A stretch of DNA of 64,000 nucleotides from Ampullaceana balthica (lineage: Eukaryota; Mollusca; Gastropoda; Lymnaeidae), in the NCBI GenBank assembly GCA_944989445.1, contig CALYLW010000427.1, forward strand, positions 25,001 through 89,000, in the 5' to 3' direction. The notes beneath the pieces were generated by a model. That model did not search any database, was not told the DNA's origin, and was given only the letters and a program-made list of their open reading frames with translations. Positions 54,573 to 64,000 of the stretch are shown here, piece after piece; position 1 is the first letter of the stretch, and each line of letters begins with the position of its first letter. The translations under genes and the position numbers were made by a program.

Positions 54573-55289
54573 GACGTCAAGAAAATAGTTTCATATTATG
54601 TCTAATACGCCTTGTGATATTTTTATCCCTTGTGTATTTAAGTTTCTATAAGTATCTTAGTTCTCTGCACGCGGCTCGTGTTACACCTGCATGAGGTCTT
54701 CATGAATCTGGTCTAATCCTATTATGTAGGCAGTGGGGTTCCAGAATCATTAGATGTCGAACGTTCGGTGGCATATTATTTATAAAGGGCACTGATCAAG
54801 TTATTACTTGCGGTTCAAGATTGGATTTTGTAGTTGTATGACAGCAATAATTAGAGTGTTAATATTATCATCCATCTCTCATCGCATTGTACTCTCGGCT
54901 AGATATAAAAACAAAGAACTGACGAAATCCGTTCTGACATTTAGCCCTATTGTGATGGGTCATATATTATGTAGGGATGGTTTATTGGATCTGTAGAGCG
55001 CCAGCTGGCTTCCCTCAGTTTCAGCCAAAATGGCCTCGCCACCCCACCGGGTGTTAGTGGGTGTAATTTGTATTGATACCACATACCACTTGAATTCAGA
55101 CTGTTGTAATGGTGACAATAAAGATTGATACCCATTTGATTCAATCAGCAGATGACGTGTGGCGGTAAATGAATGGTCTGCATGTGTCGGCCAATGTTTA
55201 CGACTGGAGATCGATGTACCATGATTGATGAGGCACTATGCTAGGGATGGGGGTGGGGGGAATAATGCTATGTACGCACCCCAAGAACT
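54573..55289. other. spacer
   Basis: No gene recognised. Confidence 0.35.
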
Positions 55290-55430
55290 GATCTCACCTG
55301 TTCCCACCATACGGGTATTTGTGTCGTAAAGGTACAGACGTTCTATTCTATAACGATATCTCACCTGTTCCCGCCATGAGGGTAGTTGTGTCGTAAAAGT
55401 AGAGATGTTCAGTTCTATAACATCGGCCTA
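55290..55430. repeat. about 72 bp tandem duplication
   Basis: tctcacctgttcccaccata ... tgtgtcgtaaaggtacagac occurs twice. Confidence 0.85.
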
Positions 55431-55785
55431 GTTATGTTGGACGTGGTGTTAGTTTTACTTATGACTTATGAATACAATGAATCACATAAGTCATTATTCA
55501 TACGGACATTGACACAACTCTTACTGTCACTCTTCTATTTGTCACGTTGGTCGCATTCACTGGTCACGTTGTTGTTGTTGGTCGTCTTCATTGATAAGTT
55601 CTCCATTATTGCAATTTCGTCTAGGTAAAATGAAATTCTCTCCAACTGTAGAGATAATATAACGACGACAAGAAAACGCAAGTTTAAAAAAACAACAAAC
55701 AAACAAAGAACCACGTCCATCAAAGGATTGAACTTTGCGTTTTATAGCATGGACACTAGTGATATATTTAAATGAAACTATCGCT
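55431..55785. other. spacer
   Basis: Nothing recognised. Confidence 0.35.

Positions 55786-55871
<86 letters not shown>
55786..55871. repeat. (AC)n(AT)n compound microsatellite
   Basis: About 16 bp of AC followed by about 70 bp of AT. Confidence 0.93.
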
Positions 55872-55875
<4 letters not shown>

Positions 55876-56367
55876 GAAACTATCATATTTATAAATATGT
55901 GTCATATGCTTATAGATATCTATTTTATCTATTTTGTCACGTGTGTTCTTAGCTTGCGGCATGTCTATGATTGACGTCATTTGTCGTTTCAAGCATGAAG
56001 TTCCTATCGTCCGTGACCTTCAAACTTCATACATAACTGATGTTGTTACGCCGCCCCCCCCCCTTTTCCAGCGCCATCAGTTTGTCAGTCCCAGCCACCA
56101 CGTAGTCAAACAATGGCCTGACCCAGTCTCCTGGAAGGACACGTTCAAATAGTGGAGTAAGGCTACATCACTACATCAGGCTACGCCTTAGTTAATGAAG
56201 GAAGTTTTGAACAGGGTATGGGTAAGCCTGCAAAAGAGTCAACAAAACAATTAACGTATCGTCAAGAGGCCTCTGTCAACAAACAAACGTTAACAGGAAG
56301 GTAAACAAAAAGTATTTGAAGTATCCCTTCACTGGTAATGTGATTGTGGTTCATCGTATGAAGAATT

Positions 56368-56558
56368 TTGAACCTGACAAGAATAGTGAACCCGACAAGA
56401 ATAGTGAACCTGACAAGAATAGTGAACCTGACAAGAATAGTGAACCTGACAAGAATTGTGAACCCGACAAGAATAGTGAACCCGACAAGAATAGTGAACC
56501 TGACAAAAATAGTGAACCTGACAAGAATAGTGAACCTGACAAGAATAGTGAACATGAC
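56368..56558. repeat. 18 bp minisatellite, 10-11 units
   Basis: Unit gaacctgacaagaatagt. The upstream flank gaacagggtatgggtaagcctgc (56210-56232, split here as gaacagggtatggg and taagcctgc) resembles the 1.0 kb and 8.28 kb loci. Open on both strands by period only. Confidence 0.93.
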
Positions 56559-56559
56559 A

Positions 56560-56939
56560 ATTTGAGAATCGCAAAACATTCTGGACTTTTCTTGAAATGG
56601 TGATTTATATTTTACAATAATGCGTCTTGTCAGCGGTGAAACATATATTTTCTGTTCGTCCTGATTAGATTCTGTAACTTGTACTGTGTTCACATTGTCA
56701 TCAGATTTCAGTGTTGATCGAATTAGAATAAAGAAGTCTTACTTGTGGCTACTACCCACTGTACGTCATTATCTCCCCTGTCTCCGGCCCTCTCACCGCG
56801 GACATCTGGGTGTCAGAATCATCTCTGGCCATTTGATTAGCTCTCCGCTATTGTCCATGAAAACAGATAAAGTCTGTGTGATTAGCGCCCCGAACTCACG
56901 AATATTTTACACATGCTCCAAATTTTAAGAAGTATCTCT
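56560..56939. other. spacer
   Basis: 56750-56900 is less AT-rich but shows no convincing coding frame. Confidence 0.35.
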
Positions 56940-57170
56940 TATATTGCCTTACAGCGTCTTACTTTTATAGATGGTCTGTTACATTGTTTCCTTTATAGAG
57001 TCACAGTGCCTGTTAAATTGTCTTACTTTTATAGAGGGTCTGTTACATTGTTTCCTTTATAGAGTCACAGTGCCTGTTAAATTGCCTTTCTTATTTAGCA
57101 ACATATCTTAAGTTATATTGTCTTTCTTTTATAGAGTATCTGTTATATTGTCTTTAAATACAATCTTCTT
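56940..57170. repeat. about 65 bp degenerate repeat
   Basis: tttatagagtcacagtgcct, gttaaattg and ttttatagaggg(ta)tctgtta words recur 2-3 times. Confidence 0.75.
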
Positions 57171-58034
57171 TTCTATAGCGTTTTTTTTAAAGAGTTCCTC
57201 TTACAGCTGCGTAGAGAGGGGATGGACGGGGGTGGGGTGGGGGGTGGACAAATGCCTCGGGCTACACTTTCATAGTCGTTAATTAACTTCCTAAGGATTG
57301 AAAAATAAAAATAAAAAATTGGAGATTTTAAATTTATAGAAATATTAGAAAATCAGAGGAAGAAATAAAAAAAAATAAAAATAAAGAAATATCCCAAAAT
57401 ATTGCCAAAAATGCTATTCCTATTTTGGATTTGAATTCTTCTGATGCTATTGTTGCTGAGCTAAAAAAAAAGAAGAGACTGAAGTAGTAAAACGAACATG
57501 CGCTATTGATCCTTCAAGTTTTCAGCCGCCTCTCTTGTAGAGGCGAACATTAGTACACCCGATTAATGAAGTAATATATCCGTGAGAAGAGCTTCTCTAA
57601 ACTGAAGTTAACGAAAAGGTAAATACGATCAGCAATAAGCACAATAAGATTTAATAATTTAGCCGCTTGGCTAATGCGCATGACATGAATGATTATTAAA
57701 AAATCTTTTGAAACGTCTTCAGAAACATTGTAAATACAATAAACTACCACAAACCAACAATGAACGCATGGGGTTTTTAACAAATTTCACAATTTATTTT
57801 TTAATTTTTAAAAACATTTTATATCAAGAAAAGTAGATTTACAACTACCCCTATTACGTCAATGGTTTGATCATTGTTCTTCACCATTTGTTTGAAAGGT
57901 TCAGTAAGTGACTAGAAAAAGTATATAGCCTTTAAGTAGGAGCTCGTCATGATTGAAATAGCTCAGGACCAAGTCGGACAGTATCATAACTGTGCGGCAG
58001 TTAGGTCTTAAACAACTCAACCTTTGATTTAAAT
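57171..58034. other. AT-rich spacer
   Basis: A-rich stretch at 57300-57480; nothing recognised. Confidence 0.35.
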
Positions 58035-59315
58035 TAGGGGTCTACCGATATGCCTTTTTGCCGATATTGCCGATACCGATATTACCGATATTTTTTTTGC
58101 CGATATGAGTGCCGATATGAGTATTTGTTAGGACAAAAACCAGCGGTCATATTTGATGACGTCATTCTTAAATTTATCACTCGTAATTATTTATCTTTAA
58201 TATTAGGGGACTACCGATACGCATTTTTGCCGATATTACAGATATTTTTTTCCGATATGAGTGCCGATAGTGTATTTGTTAGGACAAAAACCAGCGGTCT
58301 TATTTGATGACATCGATCATTCTTAAATTCATCACTCCTAATTATTTATATTTTATATTAGGGGTCTACCGATAAGTATTTTTGCCGATATTACCGATAT
58401 TTTCTTCCGATATGAGTGCCGATATGAGTATTTGTTAGGACAAAAATAACAGTGGTCATATTTGATGACGCCATTCTTAAATTTATCACTCGTAATTATT
58501 TATATTTTATAATTAAGGGGTCTACCGATATCCAGTTTTGCCGATAATACCGATTTTTTTTTCTCCCGAAACGAAGTTTCCGATGTGTTTACAAGTTCCA
58601 GATCATGACCTACAAAGGACTCATAACAAAACGAACCGTCCTTTATAAAAATGGACAAGCAAAATTACGAAGTTCTTTTGAAACTTCAACCTTGACTCAT
58701 AATTATTAATTCTAACCAATAGTTTAATGGCTTTTGCACACGGCCACCTTTATGAATGAAATAATGAGGACAAAGTAATAGTAATACTAGTAATAGAATG
58801 AAAATGAGGTTAAAGGTTGAATGGTTGCCAATGACAACAAGTCTTCACACGGTACATTTTGTTATTCCATACCAAACGAAATGTTTTAGACATCTGCGAT
58901 TCTGCGTGCATCTTTGCTATTAGAGCAATTACGTGAACATAATGTTATACATTTATTAGAGATGTTACGGTATACTTGGCATCGGCACTATTTACACAGT
59001 ATTTCTGAGTATACGAAAATCGGCCGATACCTAAACAATATCAAAGCACATGGCAAACTGTATCGTGGTTGCACATTTTAATACTAGGACTCTTTTGACT
59101 ATTTCAATACCGGTATATATTAATTTGTCGAGATATTCTAAATCTAAATTATAGGGTTTTTTTTGTTTCCGTTTTTTTTTGGGTCAAAATGTCACTTTTT
59201 ATGAAATATCGGTGACGTCAATATCGGGACCTTTACATGCTACCGATACCGATATTGCCGATATCCAGATATCGGTGCCGATATATCGGCCAGCCGATAT
59301 ATCGGTAGACCCCTA
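58035..59315. mobile_element. 1.28 kb hAT-like element with perfect TSD and repeated left end
   Basis: Ends taggggtctaccgatat and atatcggtagaccccta. Identical attttaaat-like 8 bp (atttaaat) on both sides (58027-58034, 59316-59323). The left ~160 bp, including the terminal taggggtctaccgata, is tandemly repeated four times (starting about 58035, 58204, 58361, 58517). No transposase. Confidence 0.8.
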
Positions 59316-59421
59316 ATTTAAATCGTCGCTTCTAAAAAATAATGGTAACCTTTGACAGTAATAACTATATACAACCACTATTCTAACCACGCGAGTTTAG
59401 ATATTTGACTTGGGCTGCCAT

Positions 59422-59692
59422 TAGAATGTTACACCAATATACCTGTATAGTAAGAATGTTACACCAATATACCTGTATAGTAAGAATGTTACACCAATAT
59501 ACCTGTATAGTAAGAATGTTACACCAATATACCTGTATAGTAAGAATGTTACACCAATATACCTGTATAGTAAGAATGTTACACCAATATACCTGTATAG
59601 TAAGAATGTTACACCAATATACCTGTATAGTTAGAATGTTACACCAATATACCTGTATAGTAAGAATGTTACACCAATATACCTGTATAGTA
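59422..59692. repeat. 30 bp minisatellite, 9 units
   Basis: Unit agaatgttacaccaatatac plus ctgtatagta; one unit has ttag. Confidence 0.95.
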
Positions 59693-59781
59693 TCGTGCAT
59701 AAGTAAAGGAAAATGGTGCATCTGTTCGTTTGGAAAATTGAGTACATCCTTGTGTCACTTCCTGGCTCAGTAAGCAATATT

Positions 59782-59880
59782 ATATGTATGTTATTATTTT
59801 CTTGTAAAGCGCTGTGAGCCCAGTTCCTTACTGCGATACAGCGCTTTATAAATTATCAATTTATTATTATTATTATTATT
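59782..59880 (+). mobile_element. retroposon 3' tail ending in (TTA)n, copy 2
   Basis: gtaaagcgctgtgagcccag ... gatacagcgctttataaatt, then (tta)n. Same family as 36362-36487. Confidence 0.6.
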
Positions 59881-60494
59881 ACTGCTACAACCAAAGAGTT
59901 CCGTCGCAACAACATTGCTGAATATTCCCTACTAAACACGGTACAGCTGACTGTGGACATTTTTTTTCGCGGGTTGGTGTTAAAATTGACGGGAGCCTAT
60001 AGACGTGGACATCTCTTTTAGGCTGCAGCGTCGGATTCCGAGTTTGCCGATTAGACGTGACATGGTCGGAGATGTCAGGCCTTAGGCTGCGATCCGAGGA
60101 TCCGTTCTGTCCTGTCACGTTATGTTTCTGTGTCTTCTGTGACTGTGTGCGTGCAAGGAAATCATTACCCTGAAATTAATCTTTTCAACCTTTCCGGAAA
60201 ATACACAAACATTCAGAGCATATTCATACATTAATTTTGTTATTACATGTACTTTTAAACATGTTACGACTTGATTTTGCGAACTAAAGCAAAGCTTCTG
60301 CAATGAGTCTATAACTCTACTTTTATTGTGTTTTTTTGTTTTTGAGTAAAATTTTATGTTTCAAATGTTCTTATCGCAACAAGCTCCTCCCACTAACTAT
60401 AACTCCTCCCACTCACTATATCCTGGTGATAGACACCACACGGTCGTTGTTTCATTCGTGAAAAGTTTCTTTACGTTTAAAATCTCCTCCGTTG
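59881..60494. other. spacer of mixed composition
   Basis: 59885-60118 is open on the minus strand but looks like a repeat remnant. Two ctcctcccactaactata-type repeats lie at 60386-60420. Confidence 0.35.
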
Positions 60495-60590
60495 AATTGA
60501 GTGATCAAGGCAATCAAGACATTTATTAGTTGATGGCGGCTGTGATCAGGGCAATCTAGACATTTATTAGTTGATGGCGGCTGTTTATTA
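60495..60590. repeat. 41 bp tandem duplication
   Basis: caatc(a/t)agacatttattagt plus tgatggcggctgt occurs twice. Its start recurs after the SINE at 60873. Confidence 0.8.
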
Positions 60591-60860
60591 GGGGACGCGG
60601 TGGTCGAGTGGCAGCGCACTGGACTGTCGTACCGATGGTCACGGGTTCGAATCCCGTGAGTTTGTTCCCGGGGCCTAGGGCGTCCCTGAGTCACCCCGCT
60701 CCGAATGGGTACCTAACACTACATGTAGTTAGGCGGCTGGGTAATGCGCGGTAATGCGCGGAACCCACAAAGCCCACACGCTGCATCACTTGCCAACAGA
60801 TCATCTGTCATGGTCTGTGGACGCAACTATCTTCTGTATAGATAGAGCATGTAAGATGAT
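60591..60860 (+). mobile_element. tRNA-derived SINE, copy 2
   Basis: Starts ggggacgcggtggtcgagtg with box B cgggttcgaatcccg, nearly canonical for a tRNA-like head. The body and tail match copy 1 (18211-18471), ending cttctgtatagatagagc. Confidence 0.85.
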
Positions 60861-61726
60861 ATCAAGTTCAAGGCAATCTAGACATTTATTAAGCAAGAAT
60901 TAAAAAAAAACAACAAAAAAAAACAACATGAAAGATAATCGTAAATCTTTCCATTTAATAAATAATCTTGCATAACCTTTTGCATATACCGATAAAATAT
61001 CTTTGACGTGGAGTATCGACATTCGACAGTAGTAATTTGATGGTTCACCTCGAATCGCGAATCGGTTACTTCTGCCTGTAATTGGTAATCTTTTATCAAC
61101 AGAAAAGAGTTGAAAATGTGCAATGCTAGTAAGGTGAATGTGAACCATATAGAATGTCAACAGTCGATGGTCTTCTCCATATCAGTTTGAAGCGCCAATG
61201 TTGACGTACCTAATATATTTATGGACATTTCTAAAACGCGCAAAGCTTCCCTATCACTACATAAAAACTATATGAGTCTCCCAGTATGTACCAGCTAGAT
61301 GGTCTACGGTGTGGCATTACAACCAGTTGCTATCGTTTACGAGTTACGATATTTTACAGACGCCTCTTTTGAGCTGCCCACCAGAAAGCGCTGACCATTT
61401 CATATCAATAAAACAACATTTTGTGTTGACGTCTGGTTAGCCCTGGAGAGTATCAGGTGACATAAGATGGAGGAGCCGTCTGACAGGTAGAAAGCAAAGA
61501 TCGGGTGACACAAGATGGACGAGCCACAATTTTTTTTCCTATTAGAAACCAAAGATCATGTGCCATGACTTAAAATGAAACATCCGCCCGATAATAAACA
61601 AAGAATTTTATGTCAAAAGATCGAAGAGCCGCCATGTAAAAAATAATCATGTGACACAAGATGGGGGGGGGGAAACCACCTGATAATCGTCATAGAAAGC
61701 ATTGGCCTGTATGTTTTCGTTAGGGA
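60861..61726. other. spacer with a degenerate repeat
   Basis: 61450-61680 has 3-4 diverged units containing (g)tgacacaagatgga.gagcc. Otherwise nothing recognised. Confidence 0.5.
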
Positions 61727-63338
61727 AGGCGGAGTTAGTGACCTATCGCCATGAGTGTGATTTTAATAGGAAGTTGGAGTTACTGACCTAACGCCATGAA
61801 TGTTGTAGCACTATGAAGTTGGAGTTACTGACCTAACGCATGAATGTTGTAGCACTATGAAGTTGGAGTTATTGACCTAACGACATGAATGTTGTAGCAC
61901 TATGAAGTTGGAGTAACTGACCTAACGCCATGAATGTTGTAGCACTATGAAGTTGGAGTTACTGACCTAACATGAGTGTTGTAGCACTATGAAGTTGGAG
62001 TAACTGACCTAACGCCATGAATGTTGTAGCACTATGAAGTTGGAGTTATTGACCTAACGCCATGAATGTTGTAGCACTATGAAGTTGGAGTTATTGATCT
62101 AACGCCATGAATGTTGTAGCACTATGAAGTTGGAGTTATTGACCTAACGACATGAATGTTGTAGCACTATGAACTTGGAGTTATTGACCTAACGACATGA
62201 ATGTTGTAGCACTATGAAGTTGGAGTTATTGACCTAACGCCATGAATGTTGTAGCACTATGAAGTTGGAGTTACTGACCTAACGCCATGAATGTTGTAGC
62301 ACTATGAAGTTGGAGTTACTGATCTAACGCCATGAATGTTGTAGCACTATGAAGTTGGAGTTACTGACCTAACGCTATGAATGTTGTAGCACTATGAAGT
62401 TGGAGTTACTGACCTAACGCTATGAATGTTGTAGCACTATGAAGTTGGAGTTACTGACCTAACGCCATGAATGTTGTAGCACTATGAAGTTGGAGTTACT
62501 GACCTAACGCCATGAATGTTGTAGCACTATGAAGTTGGAGTTACTGACCTAACGCTATGAATGTTGTAGCACTATGAAGTTGGAGTTACTGATCTAACGC
62601 TATGAATGTTGTAGCACTATGAAGTTGGAGTTACTGACCTAACGCCATGAATGTTGTAGCACTATGAAGCTGGAGTTATTGACCTAACGACATGAATGTT
62701 GTAGCACTATGAAGTTGGAGTTACTGACCTAACGCTATGAATGTTGTAGCACTATGAAGTTGGAGTTACTGACCTAACGCTATGAATGTTGTAGCACTAT
62801 GAAGTTGGAGTTACTGACCTAACGCTATGAATGTTGTAGCACTATGAAGTTGGAGTTACTGACCTAACGCTATGAATGTTGTAGCACTATGAAGTTGGAG
62901 TTACTGACCTAACGCTATGAATGTTGTAGCACTATGAAGTTGGAGTTACTGACCTAACGCCATGAATGTTGTAGCACTATGAAGTTGGAGTTACTGACCT
63001 AACATGAATGTTGTAGCACTATGAAGTTGGAGTTACTGACCTAACGACATGAATGTTGTAGCACTATGAAGTTGGAGTTACTGACCTAACATGAATGTTG
63101 TAGCACTATGAAGTTGGAGTTACTGACCTAACATGAATGTTGTAGCACTATGAAGTTGGAGTTACTGACCTAACATGAATGTTGTAGCACTATGAAGTTG
63201 GAGTTATTGACCTAACGCCATGAATGTTGTAGCATTATGAAGTTGGAGTTATTGACCTAACGCCATGAATGTTGTAGCATTATGAAGTTGGAGTTATTGA
63301 CCTAACGCCATGAATGTTGTAGCACTATGAAGTTGGAC
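61727..63338. repeat. 45 bp minisatellite, about 36 units
   Basis: Unit gaagttggagttactgacct plus aacgccatgaatgttgtagcactat (shown in two parts: aacgccatgaatg and ttgtagcactat). Variants are cgcca/cgcta/cgaca, and a 4 bp shorter form (aacatgaatg) clusters near 63000-63180. Confidence 0.94.
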
Positions 63339-63373
63339 TTGTGTGAGCCTTACTGCAACTCATTAATTCTGTA

Positions 63374-63885
63374 AAGCAATGTGATTGTGAGCTTGAACCT
63401 AATGTTTGTTGAATATCAATGTGATTGTGAGCTTGAACCTAATGTTTGTTGTATATCAATGTGATTGTCAGATTGAACCTAATGTTTGTTGTATATCAAT
63501 GTGATTGTCAGATTGAACCTAATGTTTGTTGTATATCAATGTGATTGTCAGATTGAACCTAATGTTTGTTGTATATCAATGTGATTGTGAGCTTGAACCT
63601 AATGTTTGTTGTATATCAATGTGATTGTGAGCTTGAACCTAATGTTTGTTGTATATCAATGTGATTGTGAGCTTGAACCTAATGTTTGTTGTATATCAAT
63701 GTGATTGTGAGCTTGAACCTAATGTTTGTTGTATATCAATGTGATTGTGAGCTTGAACCTAATGTTTGTTGTATATCAATGTGATTGTCAGATTGAACCT
63801 AATGTTTGTTGTATAGCAATGTGATTATGACTTTTAACCTAATGTTTGTTGTATAGCAATGTGATTGTCAGATTGAACCTAATGC
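63374..63885. repeat. 40 bp minisatellite, about 12.7 units
   Basis: Unit caatgtgattgtgagcttga plus acctaatgtttgttgtatat. Two variants, gtgagctt and gtcagatt, occur in blocks. Confidence 0.94.
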
Positions 63886-64000
63886 AGGGATTACTCCATT
63901 GCCCGTTTGTCCATGAGTGGTGATCGTTTGCTCTAAGTTGCTTTACACCGAGGTGGGAGTGGGAGGGGGGCTGAAAGATACATCACGCGGTGTATCTACT

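Noticed and set aside
60591..60665. Functional tRNA gene at the SINE head
   Set aside because: Anticodon and acceptor stems do not fold well and the sequence continues into the same body as copy 1.

Overview
This 64 kb window looks like metazoan nuclear DNA, most likely from a mollusc or another lophotrochozoan. It is AT-rich, its coding sequence is split into short exons with consensus GT-AG borders, and it carries hAT, Harbinger-like and Tigger-like MITEs, non-LTR retrotransposon fragments, tRNA-derived SINEs and very many minisatellites. The species assignment is inference. Nothing bacterial, no CRISPR array and no canonical functional tRNA or rRNA gene was seen. Adding up my coordinates, tandem arrays occupy about 19-20 kb, close to 30% of the window.

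Left part (1-27.9 kb): one multi-exon gene on the minus strand can be assembled. Eleven coding exons run from an ATG at 27863 to a TAA at 1271-1273. Every exon-exon junction agrees in phase. The predicted protein is about 409 residues: an N-terminal CARD (death-fold) domain encoded by exons 1-2, then mostly charged, coiled-coil-like sequence. A CARD plus coiled coil is the layout of signalling scaffolds such as vertebrate CARD9/10/11/14, but orthology is not claimed. Its introns hold the arrays of 39, 41, 38, 42, 53, 51, 41, 30, 37, 12 and 19 bp units. Intron 1 (about 10.2 kb) also holds a 4.9 kb hAT-like element with an exact 8 bp target-site duplication, an internal array of about 156 copies of 19 bp and a nested Tigger-like MITE. 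The same intron contains an intronless winged-helix-like/His-rich gene or pseudogene on the same strand.

The most unusual feature is that several intronic arrays begin exactly at a 5' splice site and repeat it. The exon 3 donor is repeated about 29 times (41 bp units). The exon 4 donor is repeated six more times in 51 bp units that stay open in the exon's frame, then about 16 more times in 53 bp units. The exon 10 junction matches the unit of a 2.1 kb, 41 bp array. The 51 bp array could in principle add 17-residue blocks to the protein by donor choice.

Right part (28-64 kb): mainly repeats and transposon remnants. There is a G-rich GGTGGT array just upstream of the CARD gene, two nearly identical 3' fragments of one non-LTR retrotransposon (29.3 kb and 48.5 kb), remnants of two other non-LTR elements, a SINE (18.2 and 60.6 kb) sharing its 3' tail with the LINE, several MITEs with intact target-site duplications, a 1.3 kb hAT-like element with repeated termini, and long arrays at 38.6, 39.6, 40.6, 42.6, 52.3, 59.4, 61.7 and 63.4 kb. 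Weak evidence for other genes exists at 41.6-43.3 kb (minus), 47.2-47.5 kb (plus) and 53.9-54.1 kb (plus). Exact array borders are read by eye and may be off by a few bases.
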